Counted from the first letter of the stretch, positions 19,756 to 28,110 are shown. The stretch is DNA of 64,000 nt from Fidelibacterota bacterium (GCA_947475895.1 CANJMF010000001.1:1-64000); one strand, 5' to 3'. Notes: a model not told the origin generated them from the letters alone. Translations and numbers: made by a program.

Positions 19756-20715
19756 ATGAAAACGGAAGCTCTTTGGTACGTCGGCGACGGCCGCGTCGAA
19801 CGACGCGCGGGCGAAGTCCCTCTGCCGACCCAGGATCAGGTCCTTGTGCGCGCTTTATATTCGGGCGTTAGCCGCGGTACGGAGCGATTGATCCTTCAAG
19901 GCCGCGTGCCGTTATCCGAGCACGCGCGCATGCGTTGCCCGTTTCAAGAGGGGGCTTTCCCGTTTCCGGTGAAGTATGGCTACGCCTTGGTCGGCGCCAT
20001 CGAGGGCGGCTCTCGCGCCGGAGAACACATATTCGCGCTGTATCCGCACCAACAACTGGCTACGCTCCCATCCCTGTCGGCGCACGTGCTGCCCGCCGGG
20101 CTACCGCCGCGCCGCGCCGTGCTGACCGCCAATATGGAAACCGCCCTCAACGTTTTGTGGGATGCGGAAGTACCGCGCGGCAGCAATGTGTTGATTATTG
20201 GCGCCGGCGTTCTTGGCCTGCTGACGGCCGCCGTCGTGAAATCCGTGCCGGATGTAAAAGTCACGGTTGTCGACGTCGCCACCACGCGCGCAAGCATCTC
20301 TGCAAAAATGGGTGCCGCTTTTGCGACGCCCGCAAATGCACCCCGCGACCAGGATATCGTTATTCACACCAGTGCGACGGAGGCGGGTTTGCGGCTAGCG
20401 CTGACGTGCGCCGGCAATGAGGCCAAGATTGTCGAAGCCAGTTGGTTTGGTGACAAGCAGATTTCACTGCCGCTGGGCGAGGCTTTTCACGCACGTCGCC
20501 TTAAGTTGATCTCGTCCCAAGTGGGGCAAGTAGCGCCATCCCATCGCGTCGAATGGTCCTATGCACGCCGACTTCAGGCTGCGATGGCACTCTTGCAAAA
20601 CGACCTTTTCGACGCGTTGTTGGAAACCGAGGTCGCATTCGCCGATGCGCCGGCTTTGCTGCCGGAGATTCTTGACGACAGCCGCCCACGGCTTATGACT
20701 GTGCTGCGTTATTAA
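19756..20715 (+). CDS. Zinc-ADH-like (MDR) dehydrogenase of the pterin/flavin-type cluster
   Basis: A 319-residue medium-chain dehydrogenase/reductase. The Rossmann motif is VLIIGAGVLGLLTAAVV (about residues 145-161). The catalytic half contains ALYSGVSRGTERLI and VKYGYALVG, but the usual GHE zinc motif is not visible, so metal use is doubtful. It is the first of four same-strand genes with short or overlapping junctions (PTPS homologue, GT4, methyltransferase). It may oxidise or reduce a sugar or side chain of the cluster product. Substrate unknown; family call is firm, role is inferred. Confidence 0.8.
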   Translation: MKTEALWYVGDGRVERRAGEVPLPTQDQVLVRALYSGVSRGTERLILQGRVPLSEHARMRCPFQEGAFPFPVKYGYALVGAIEGGSRAGEHIFALYPHQQLATLPSLSAHVLPAGLPPRRAVLTANMETALNVLWDAEVPRGSNVLIIGAGVLGLLTAAVVKSVPDVKVTVVDVATTRASISAKMGAAFATPANAPRDQDIVIHTSATEAGLRLALTCAGNEAKIVEASWFGDKQISLPLGEAFHARRLKLISSQVGQVAPSHRVEWSYARRLQAAMALLQNDLFDALLETEVAFADAPALLPEILDDSRPRLMTVLRY

Positions 20716-20733
20716 AATAAACCAGGGGACGCC

Positions 20734-21138
20734 ATGTACGCCGTTGAAGTTCGTGACCACGTAATGATTGCTCATAGTTTCAAAGGCGAGGTCTTCGGCC
20801 CCGCGCAAAAGCTGCATGGTGCGACTTATGTGGTCGATGCCTGTTTTATGCGCCCCGAGTTGGACGAGCACGATATTGTGGTGGATATCGGCTTGGCCAC
20901 CGAGACACTGAAGCAGATTCTCAGCGCCATCAATTTTGCGAATCTCGACGAACATCCGGCCTTTCAAACCCGTCGCTCCACAACGGAAGTGGTTTCGCGT
21001 TGGGTGTTCGATCAATTGGCTGCGGCGATCAAAGTGGGAAAACTCGGGCCAAGCGCCTCGGGCCTTCAACGCATGAAGATCACGTTGCACGAATCGCATG
21101 TCGCGCTTGCGTCCTACGAAGCCGACTTGCGTGCCTGA
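20734..21138 (+). CDS. Divergent 6-pyruvoyl-tetrahydropterin synthase / QueD homologue
   Basis: A 134-residue protein of the PTPS/QueD T-fold family. AHSFKG (His14) and KLHGATY (His28) align with the zinc-site segments, RSTTEVV with the STTEN segment, and ITLHESHVALASY carries Glu120, equivalent to the pterin-anchoring Glu. By eye, the HGH zinc motif is HGA, so the third ligand is lost. The catalytic Cys segment (FGKC in PTPS) is FGPA, and the Asp-His pair before NLD is not conserved. It therefore probably binds a pterin- or purine-like ring but cannot run the standard reaction. AGGGGAC precedes the ATG. The next gene starts inside its last codons. Confidence 0.82.
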   Translation: MYAVEVRDHVMIAHSFKGEVFGPAQKLHGATYVVDACFMRPELDEHDIVVDIGLATETLKQILSAINFANLDEHPAFQTRRSTTEVVSRWVFDQLAAAIKVGKLGPSASGLQRMKITLHESHVALASYEADLRA

Positions 21139-22168
21139 CGTCTGGTTCGCTGTTCCGGGCGACCTTGCCACGCTGACCGGCGGGTATATTTATGCGCGCC
21201 GAGTCATGGCCGCACTTCTGGCGGCGGGGTGGGCGGCGCGGCACGTCGCCCTGCCAGGCGGGTTTCCCCACCCTTCGCGCGATGACCTGGCCGATACGCG
21301 GCGTATTTTCGCTGCCCTTCCGGCAAAGGCGATCGTGATCGTGGACGGCCTTGCGTACGGCGCGATGACACCTGAGACGGTGGCCGGACTCGATCTCACG
21401 ATCGTAGCCCTGATCCACCATCCGTTGGCCTTGGAGAGTGGCTTGACGTTCGCGCGGGCTGCCATACTGCGCACGTCCGAGCACACGATGCTGGCGCTTG
21501 CCAAGTCCGTTATCGTGCCAAGTCCGTCGACGGCGGAGACCTTAGTGCAGGATTACGGCGTTTCACGCACCCGCATCGTTATCGCGGAACCCGGCACAGA
21601 CCCTGGAATGCGCGCGGCCGGAAATGATGGCCGCTTACATTTGTTGACCGTGGCAACAATCACACCACGCAAAGGCCACGACGTCTTGATGCAAGCCCTC
21701 GCGGGTATCAAGGACCTTGCTTGGCAAAGCCAACTTGTCGGCAGCGCCACGCGCGACCCTGCCATGGCGCAGCAGGTTCAGAGGTTGATCGCGGAGCGCG
21801 GCCTTTCGAATCGCGTCGTGTTGAGCGGTGAGTTGACGGATGAAGCCCTTGCTGCGGCTTATTTGGGTGCCGACATTTTCGTTCTGCCCTCGCGACACGA
21901 AGGCTACGGAATGGTTTTCGCCGAGGCGTTGGCGCATGGCTTGCCGATCATCGCTTGCGACGCGGGTGCCGTGTCAAAAACCGTTCCCGCCGACGCCGGC
22001 ATTCTCGTGCCGCCCGACGATCCGCAAGCGCTCGCCGACGCTTTGCGGCGCGTCATATCCGACACTGCGCTTCGGCAAAAATTGTCGGAAGCTGCTTGGG
22101 GCTATGGAAAAAAACTACCGACATGGTCCGACACGGCCGCCGCCGTCGCACGGGCGCTAAACGCATGA
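21131..22168 (+). CDS. Glycosyltransferase family 4 protein
   Basis: A 345-residue GT-B glycosyltransferase. The donor-binding E-x7-E pattern is in HEGYGMVFAEALAHGLPII, and LTVATITPRKGHDVLMQAL opens the C-terminal Rossmann domain, as in GT4 enzymes. The likely start is the GTG at 21131 (PDVWFAVPGDLATLTGGYIY), overlapping the upstream stop by 8 bases. An upstream in-frame ATG at 21098 would add 11 residues and overlap further. No membrane segment is present. It probably glycosylates the product or an intermediate of this cluster. Sugar donor and acceptor are unknown. Confidence 0.87.
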   Translation: MPDVWFAVPGDLATLTGGYIYARRVMAALLAAGWAARHVALPGGFPHPSRDDLADTRRIFAALPAKAIVIVDGLAYGAMTPETVAGLDLTIVALIHHPLALESGLTFARAAILRTSEHTMLALAKSVIVPSPSTAETLVQDYGVSRTRIVIAEPGTDPGMRAAGNDGRLHLLTVATITPRKGHDVLMQALAGIKDLAWQSQLVGSATRDPAMAQQVQRLIAERGLSNRVVLSGELTDEALAAAYLGADIFVLPSRHEGYGMVFAEALAHGLPIIACDAGAVSKTVPADAGILVPPDDPQALADALRRVISDTALRQKLSEAAWGYGKKLPTWSDTAAAVARALNA

Positions 22169-22926
22169 GCGGATTTTCGCCGGAATGGCTGGCACTGAGA
22201 GAACCGGCCGATGTCGCCGCGCGTAGCGCTAAGGTTCTGAAGTCCTGCGAAGATTATTTCAGAAACCATCAGAGCGTTGCAATCTGCGATATGGGCGCCG
22301 GCACAGGCGCATCCATACGCGCATTTGCGCCGCTCCTGCCGCGTGCGCAGCAGTGGACACTGATCGATCACGATGCTGCCAATCTTGTCGAAGCTAAACG
22401 GCGTCATCCGGACATTCAAACTAACGTTCGTGATTTTGCGAGCGACCCGGATTGTTGGGCGGTGGGGACTAATCTTGTGACTACAACAGCGCTCCTCGAC
22501 TTAACCTCGCGCGCCTGGATCGATCGCTTCGTCGCGGCGCTCGTCTCGAAGCGCCTGCCAGTCCTCTGCACTTTGACGGTCGACGACGTCCTTTCCGTGA
22601 CACCCGTGCAAGCCTGGGATGATGCGGTGTTTGATGCCTTCCGCGCGCATCAACATAGCGACAAAGGCTTTGGCCCCGCCTTAGGCGGCGAGGCCGCCGA
22701 GTATTTCGAGACTGCGCTAGAGCGTGCGGGATACGACATCACCGCCGACGACAGTCCCTGGCGGATCGGACGCGGCGAGCTTTTACGCGCGCTATTGGAT
22801 GGAATGGCCGGAGCCGTGCGGGAAACCGGGCGCGTCCCTGCCATAGATGAATGGCTGAACGACGCCCAGGCGAAAACCACATTACTCGTTGTTGGTCACC
22901 GCGACGTTTTTGCCGCGCCGCGTTAA
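22165..22926 (+). CDS. Class I SAM-dependent methyltransferase
   Basis: A 253-residue methyltransferase with the SAM motif I ICDMGAGTGASIRAFAPLL at about residue 37, followed by LIDHDAANLVEAKRR with the acidic ribose-binding position. Its ATG overlaps the glycosyltransferase stop (ATGA), so the two are translationally coupled. An open frame starting 210 bases earlier is a shadow of the glycosyltransferase gene. It ends 9 bases from the convergent RibD-like gene. Substrate unknown; the context suggests O- or N-methylation of the glycosylated cluster product. Confidence 0.85.
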   Translation: MSGFSPEWLALREPADVAARSAKVLKSCEDYFRNHQSVAICDMGAGTGASIRAFAPLLPRAQQWTLIDHDAANLVEAKRRHPDIQTNVRDFASDPDCWAVGTNLVTTTALLDLTSRAWIDRFVAALVSKRLPVLCTLTVDDVLSVTPVQAWDDAVFDAFRAHQHSDKGFGPALGGEAAEYFETALERAGYDITADDSPWRIGRGELLRALLDGMAGAVRETGRVPAIDEWLNDAQAKTTLLVVGHRDVFAAPR

Positions 22927-22935
22927 GCGCGCATT

Positions 22936-23709
22936 TCAACTGTCCATGGCGCAATCAAAGAGAACGTCACCGCTCGGCATTTGAAACACCTGTGTCGGCG
23001 GGCGCTTCGCCGCTTCGAGTTTCTTGATGGGCGGGAGATTGAGCCCGGTCGGCCCAGAGCCGATGATCAGCGGAGCGACCAATATATGAAGGCGATGGAT
23101 ATAACCTGCGGTCACGAAGCGCGACAGGGTGTAGGCACCCCCTTCCACAAGTACGCGATTAAAGCCGATTTCCTTGAGCGCCAGAAGAACATCGACAGGT
23201 TTAAAACCACTGGCGCCGGTTTCGAGCTTCACGATTTCCACGCCGGGCGGACGGGCCGTGTCGACGGTCTGGATCACAACGCGTCGGACACCGTCGTCGC
23301 GAAAGCAATGGGCGGTTTGCGGCAATCGGCCGTTAGGATCGATGACGACGCGCGCCGGCTGCGGGCCCTCAACATGACGGACATTCAATTGCGGGTCATC
23401 CAGCGCCGCGGTACTGACCCCGACGATCACGGCGTCCACTAACGCGCGCAGCCGGTGCAAGTGCACAATCGCCGCCGGTCCGTTGATATAGTGAGAATGG
23501 CCGGAGGGGGTTGCGATGCGCCCGTCGAGGGATTGACCAATTTGACCGATGACAAAGGGCACGGACGCACCGCCCTTTTTTAAAACCGGGCCATAAACCT
23601 GCCACAGTGGGCTGGCCATTAATGCGGGAGGCACGGGTTCGCCGTGCGCCGCCGCAAGAATCGCGGGCCATTGCGGAGCATTACGGTCCCAGTCCACAAT
23701 AGCGTTCAT
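22936..23709 (-). CDS. RibD-type reductase domain protein (no deaminase domain)
   Basis: A 257-residue protein of the RibD C-terminal/dihydrofolate-reductase-like fold. It has FVIGQIGQSLDGRIA (NADPH/substrate loop), DAVIVGVSTAALDDPQLNVR and RVLVEGGAYTLSRF, all typical of 5-amino-6-ribosylaminopyrimidine reductases. The zinc deaminase domain of bifunctional RibD is absent. The first 50 residues are an extra segment (IVDWDRNAPQWPAIL). The start is taken at the ATG at 23709; the frame stays open further upstream. It is divergent from the cyclohydrolase gene with only 27 bases between start codons. It likely reduces the ribose of a pyrimidine made by the neighbouring cyclohydrolase. Confidence 0.82.
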   Translation of the reverse strand: MNAIVDWDRNAPQWPAILAAAHGEPVPPALMASPLWQVYGPVLKKGGASVPFVIGQIGQSLDGRIATPSGHSHYINGPAAIVHLHRLRALVDAVIVGVSTAALDDPQLNVRHVEGPQPARVVIDPNGRLPQTAHCFRDDGVRRVVIQTVDTARPPGVEIVKLETGASGFKPVDVLLALKEIGFNRVLVEGGAYTLSRFVTAGYIHRLHILVAPLIIGSGPTGLNLPPIKKLEAAKRPPTQVFQMPSGDVLFDCAMDS

Positions 23710-23736
23710 GAATTTGTCATTTCCTGCAGGCGCATA

Positions 23737-24852
23737 GTGCCAAACGAAGATGTGAAGATTGAAACCCCTGATGGCGACTTGGCAAGGTGGTTCGGTGATG
23801 AGGCGCGGTTGGGGGTCCAGCGCGCCGTGGCTGAATTGCGCGCCGGCCGGCCCGTAAAGATCATAGACCAAGATGCCGTCATAGCTGTAGCCGCCGCCGA
23901 AATGATGGGCGGGGCGCAAATTGCCGCATGGCATACAGCGACTGCGGGTGCGGCTGGGCTCGTGCTCCCAGCCCCTCGCCTGAGGCACTTAGGCGTTCTG
24001 GCCAACACGGCCTCGCACGTCAGCGTTGATGGTCTTTCGGCAGACAATATTGATGAGCTTCTGTTCGCCGTTTCGCGTCCAGCTCCGGCCCTGCTCAATC
24101 GCCCAGCCGATTCGAGTGAAGCCGCCGCCTTGGAATTGGTGAAGCGCGCCTATCTATTGCCGGCGGCCGTCGTGCTGCCGCTGGCAAAGGACGACTCCTC
24201 GGCCATGGTGGCGGTGAAGCGGTCCGCCGTCGAGAATTTCCACGAAGCCTCGGCGCGCAGCTTAACGATTGCAGCGCGCACCCATGTGCCGCTGGCCGAT
24301 ACCGACGACGCCGAGTTTGTGGTGTTTCGCGGCGGTGACGGATTGCGCGAACAATTGGCGGTGGTGGTCGGAAAGCCCGATCCGCACAAACCTGTTCTGA
24401 CGCGTTTGCATTCGGCATGCCTCACGGGCGATTTATTCGCGAGTCTGAAATGCGATTGCGGCGATCAACTGCGGCTTGCCGTAGCCGAGATCGCGCGCGA
24501 AGGCGGCGGTGTGCTTCTTTACCTCGATCAAGAAGGACGCGGCATCGGGCTTTTGAATAAGATGCGGGCCTACGGCCTGCAGCAACAGGGGCACGACACG
24601 TTGGATGCCGATGCTGTGCTGGGTTACGGGCCCGACGAACGGCGCTATGAAGTAGCGAGCGCCATGCTTGCGCTGCTCGGGTACCGCCGCATTACTTTAA
24701 TGACCAACAATCCGACGAAAATCGCGGCGCTGGAAAGCTTCGGTGTACAGATTGTTGGACATCAGCGACTCATCGCCGGTGTCAATCCGCACAATCACAA
24801 TTACCTAAGCACCAAAGCGCGCCGCGCGGGGCATATGTTGGGCGAAATCTAA
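23737..24852 (+). CDS. GTP cyclohydrolase II with degenerate RibB-like N-terminal domain
   Basis: About 371 residues from the GTG at 23737 (PNEDVKIETPDGDL); the frame is open to 23644, so the start is uncertain. The C-terminal half is GTP cyclohydrolase II, with zinc cysteines in HSACLTGDLFASLKCDCGD, then YLDQEGRGIGLLNKMRAYGL and MTNNPTKIAALESFG. This should open GTP to the 2,5-diaminopyrimidine with loss of formate and pyrophosphate. The N-terminal half resembles RibB (RAVAELRAGRPVKIID) but the acidic DDEDRENE-type catalytic run is lost, so no dihydroxybutanone phosphate synthase activity is expected. Its stop overlaps the convergent creatininase stop by 4 bases. Confidence 0.88.
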   Translation: MPNEDVKIETPDGDLARWFGDEARLGVQRAVAELRAGRPVKIIDQDAVIAVAAAEMMGGAQIAAWHTATAGAAGLVLPAPRLRHLGVLANTASHVSVDGLSADNIDELLFAVSRPAPALLNRPADSSEAAALELVKRAYLLPAAVVLPLAKDDSSAMVAVKRSAVENFHEASARSLTIAARTHVPLADTDDAEFVVFRGGDGLREQLAVVVGKPDPHKPVLTRLHSACLTGDLFASLKCDCGDQLRLAVAEIAREGGGVLLYLDQEGRGIGLLNKMRAYGLQQQGHDTLDADAVLGYGPDERRYEVASAMLALLGYRRITLMTNNPTKIAALESFGVQIVGHQRLIAGVNPHNHNYLSTKARRAGHMLGEI

Positions 24853-25583
24853 CGCTTGTCCCAGACCGCGACGGCCAGTTCTTCAATCAACGTCAAAAGC
24901 TTTTGCGCCGCGTGATCGATCATCGCCGCGCCCATCTCGGCATTTGCGAGATCGGGCCGGCCGATCCAACCGCCCGGCGCCATATCGCTGGTCATCCACC
25001 CCCAAGCGATAGGACCGGATGGATAAAGACTCGGCGCCGGCGTTTTTGCATCACTGGCGGTTAAATTTCCGCTGACGTGTGTGGGCGCGAGATGCAGCAA
25101 CACGGACGTCTCGATCCAGCCGCCATGAACGTCGCCGCCCACAGGTGCTGGATGCTTTAATTGCGGGGGCAGACCGAAGTCGAGCCAATGGGCGCTGGCC
25201 GCCAACATCCCAAACCGCGTACGGAGTTTGAGCGCCGCGATGCTTGCCGCCGCCACGTTGCCGCCGTGACCATTGAACAAGACAACGCGCTTAATGTTGG
25301 CGCGGTCTAAAGCTTGCGCGATGGCAACAATCTGCGTGATCAATTCCTCGGGTTCGATGCTGAGGGTGCCGGGGCGATCCGCGTGCTCGGCTGAAGCGCC
25401 AACCTCAATCGTTGGCAGGCGGAGAATGCGCGCAGGGTTTTGATCGCGCTGTGCCGCGCGCGCGAGAATGCCATCGACGATTAAGGCATCTGTCGTCAGC
25501 GGCAAATGCGGGCCGTGATATTCCGTAGCCCCCAGAGGCAATACGGCAACCGCGACATCTGATGTGATTTCCGAAACGAACAC
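24849..25583 (-). CDS. Creatininase-family amidohydrolase (ArfB/MftE-like)
   Basis: A 244-residue protein of the creatininase family. Metal-binding motifs are intact: LPLGATEYHGPHLPLTTD (Glu, His, Asp), FNGHGGNVAA and GDVHGGWIETS (His, Glu). Known members include creatininase, mycofactocin MftE and archaeal ArfB, which deformylates a GTP-derived formamidopyrimidine. Next to a GTP cyclohydrolase and a RibD-type reductase, an ArfB-like C-N hydrolysis on a pyrimidine is the most attractive reading. The start is GTG at 25583, directly after the sulfatase stop (TAAGTG), with GAGG upstream. It is the last gene of a three-gene minus-strand operon. Confidence 0.85.
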   Translation of the reverse strand: MFVSEITSDVAVAVLPLGATEYHGPHLPLTTDALIVDGILARAAQRDQNPARILRLPTIEVGASAEHADRPGTLSIEPEELITQIVAIAQALDRANIKRVVLFNGHGGNVAAASIAALKLRTRFGMLAASAHWLDFGLPPQLKHPAPVGGDVHGGWIETSVLLHLAPTHVSGNLTASDAKTPAPSLYPSGPIAWGWMTSDMAPGGWIGRPDLANAEMGAAMIDHAAQKLLTLIEELAVAVWDKR

Positions 25584-27218
25584 TTATGGGACCTCAGGTG
25601 CTTCGGGCGAGAATGCCGCATGCACGCGCGTGCGAATGGCACCCATGGACCAGATGGGGCTTTTATCATCCGGGATCATGCCCTGAGTCCACTGGCCGCC
25701 CAAGCGTTCTAACAATGCCGGATTGCGGGCAATGATGTGAATGGGCACCGCGTGAGACGCGCCGTCGCCCGCGACAAACGACATGGGCTGGTGATCGCCC
25801 AGAATAATCAGCAACATGTTGTCGGTGCCATAAGTCGTGACGAACGACATCAACGATCGCAGGGTGTAATCGATGGAGCGCACATAGAAACCGGGAATGC
25901 GCGACGGCGTTCCCCAGACCTTCTCAACGGTCTCTTCAGTGCGCGCGGTGGTGAAAATCGATCCGTCGCCGATCTGATCCCAGGCAAGCAATTTCGGCAA
26001 CGGTGCCCAGGGAATATGACTGGAGACCAGCGCGATTTGCGCCATCAGCGGCGCGTGATCGGGCGTGAGCTCGGTGCGCTGAAACGCCGCCAACGTGAAC
26101 TGATCGGGCATCACCATGTAGCCGAATGATGCGCCGGCGTAATTCAGCTCGGATGCGCCGTAGAATTTGTCGTAACCGAAAAATTCCGCGTCGGGCCAGG
26201 GCGTGAGCGTGATTTCGGGCATCACACCGACGGTTCGCCAGCCGCCGCGCTTGAAGTCGGAGATGAGGGACGTGCGCGTACTGCCCATAAGCGCCCGGTA
26301 GCGCTGTTGATGATTGATCCACAAGCCCGAGAGCACCGTGCTGTGCGCGAGCCAGCTTTCGCCGCCAAAGGTAGGCGACTGCACCCATGCGCTGCGTGAT
26401 GAAAAACCGGCCGCCGTAAGCGCTGTTTCGAATTCGGTAAGCGTGGGGCGAATAAGGGCCGCAAATGCGGGCTGCGCCAGAACCGTTTGGCCATAAGACT
26501 CGACGAAGACCAAAATGACGTCGGTGCCCTTCAATCCCGTGAGCACGGACTCTGTTGGCAGCTTCGCAAGCGAGTCTTGAGGTAGAAGTTTCGCGAATTC
26601 TGTTCGGTCGCGCAGACCTTCGTAGGTCATGCGAATTTGCGCGCGCGCGAGCACAGTCGTCTCGGCGCCGGAAAGCGTTGTCGCCAGAGCGTCAACATAT
26701 ATACGCGACAGTCCAATACTCGAAAGGATGAGAAGGACGGCCGCCGCGGTTGTGACTCCCGGCGACATTTCCGCGCGGACCATCAGCGCACGCGTCGCCC
26801 ACAGCAGCAGGGCGGCGAACCCGACGACGATCACAAATGTCGCGACACATGCACCAACCGCCAAAAGCATATTTGCGCGCGCGAGCGTGCCGACGGCGGT
26901 GGTTGCGAGCAGCGGATCGAGGAGAGGATCGAAGGGCCGGTCGAAACCCGCGAAGACGCCGATGTTGGCGATCTTAATAACCGTGAGTACGGTGAGCAGA
27001 AGCGCGAGTGCGGTTTGCACGACGCGCGCAAATGAACGCGGCAGCAGCACAGGCACTAATAGAAATAGCGCCAACTCCATGGGCAGGTGCCAAAACTGCT
27101 TCCACGGCTCGTCGCTGAGCATGTCTGGAATGGCGAGGACCAGATCGAGTAAAATAAGTGCGGCGACCCAAGCGCTCCAAGACGGAGAATTTTCGCGAAA
27201 GCGATAACGCCGGTTCAT
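25584..27218 (-). CDS. LtaS-like membrane sulfatase/phosphoglycerol transferase
   Basis: A 544-residue protein. The first 190 residues carry about five membrane helices, then a periplasmic alkaline-phosphatase-fold domain: TDVILVFVESYGQTVL, SPTFGGESWLAHSTVLSGLW (likely nucleophile region) and LIILGDHQPMSFVAGDG (metal ligands). This is the arrangement of LtaS, OpgB and EptA-type enzymes, which move phosphoglycerol or phosphoethanolamine from phospholipid to an acceptor. The ATG at 27218 overlaps the CDP-alcohol transferase stop (ATGA). A much longer upstream frame is a shadow of that gene. The donor may be the phospholipid made by the upstream partner. Confidence 0.84.
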   Translation of the reverse strand: MNRRYRFRENSPSWSAWVAALILLDLVLAIPDMLSDEPWKQFWHLPMELALFLLVPVLLPRSFARVVQTALALLLTVLTVIKIANIGVFAGFDRPFDPLLDPLLATTAVGTLARANMLLAVGACVATFVIVVGFAALLLWATRALMVRAEMSPGVTTAAAVLLILSSIGLSRIYVDALATTLSGAETTVLARAQIRMTYEGLRDRTEFAKLLPQDSLAKLPTESVLTGLKGTDVILVFVESYGQTVLAQPAFAALIRPTLTEFETALTAAGFSSRSAWVQSPTFGGESWLAHSTVLSGLWINHQQRYRALMGSTRTSLISDFKRGGWRTVGVMPEITLTPWPDAEFFGYDKFYGASELNYAGASFGYMVMPDQFTLAAFQRTELTPDHAPLMAQIALVSSHIPWAPLPKLLAWDQIGDGSIFTTARTEETVEKVWGTPSRIPGFYVRSIDYTLRSLMSFVTTYGTDNMLLIILGDHQPMSFVAGDGASHAVPIHIIARNPALLERLGGQWTQGMIPDDKSPIWSMGAIRTRVHAAFSPEAPEVP

Positions 27219-27964
27219 GACGTTTTCCGCATCAGCCAGATGACATCCGTGCCGAAGGAATAGACGAGTAACGCCAATGCTATTGCGGCCGTCCACACAC
27301 TCAGAGGGGGCTCGACAATTGGCGCGAGCAGCGCCGTTAAGGCCGCGCCTTGAACCGCAGCGATAAATTTGCGGCGCCAGTGCGCGGGAATGGGCTCGGC
27401 CAAGAGCGGGAAAACCCACCCCGCGATCACATAGAGGTATCGCAGCGCGCCGCTGAGCAAAACCCATGGGCCTGCCTTATCAATTGTAAAAATCAGAATT
27501 GAGAGCAGCAAGATAAAGAATGCATCGACTTCCATATCGAATCGCCCACCGAACGACGACGCGGTGCCGTGGCGGCGCGCAACGAACCCATCGCAGCCGT
27601 CCAAGATAAGCGCGGCTGTCGCCAAGCCAAAAAAGAACCACCATGCATTCGCCGACAGACTTAGGCGCACCGTCGCGGTTGCAGCCACCACACCCGCGAA
27701 CACGCACACGAGAACGAGACGTGTCCAGGTCAATGCGTTGGCCAACCCGAATCGCGCATTGGGGTCTTCGGCGCCGATCCGGCTCACAGTCAGAATCGCT
27801 GCCACGACATATGCGGCAATCGACCCGCCGAGGAACGGAACACCAAACGGTGTTTCAACCACGATCAGTCCATCCACCAGAAGCAGCGCCGCGCCACCGA
27901 TCAAGGCGGCAAGCATGGCGGCGGCTTTAAGCGAAAGCATGTGGGAATCGGTTGTCGACGTCAT
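27215..27964 (-). CDS. CDP-alcohol phosphatidyltransferase family protein
   Basis: A 249-residue integral membrane protein with about six helices. The full CDP-alcohol phosphotransferase motif D-x2-DG-x2-AR-x8-G-x3-D-x3-D is visible, starting at LDGCDGFVARRHG and ending at GRFDMEVD. Such enzymes transfer a phosphoalcohol between CMP and an alcohol, as in PG, PS or PI synthesis. It is first in a three-gene operon with the LtaS-like gene and the creatininase (ATGA, then TAAGTG junctions). Alcohol and lipid substrates cannot be deduced. It may feed the LtaS-like enzyme with donor lipid. Confidence 0.88.
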   Translation of the reverse strand: MTSTTDSHMLSLKAAAMLAALIGGAALLLVDGLIVVETPFGVPFLGGSIAAYVVAAILTVSRIGAEDPNARFGLANALTWTRLVLVCVFAGVVAATATVRLSLSANAWWFFFGLATAALILDGCDGFVARRHGTASSFGGRFDMEVDAFFILLLSILIFTIDKAGPWVLLSGALRYLYVIAGWVFPLLAEPIPAHWRRKFIAAVQGAALTALLAPIVEPPLSVWTAAIALALLVYSFGTDVIWLMRKTS

Positions 27965-28110
27965 GGGCGAGGAGTGTAAAAGCCTTTAGCTACGGCGTTA
28001 CATTAAAGATACAATTTGCCGGATGAACCCCCGGTTCGCGAGGTCTAGTATCGCGCCTTATACCGAAGAAAACGATATCGAGATCGCCCGTGTTCAAAGT
28101 TAGACATAAC

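Noticed and set aside
25584-27467. Longer start for the LtaS-like gene (627 residues)
   Set aside because: The extra N-terminal 83 residues are antisense-free shadow of the CDP-alcohol transferase gene; ATG 27218 with ATGA overlap gives the normal membrane topology.
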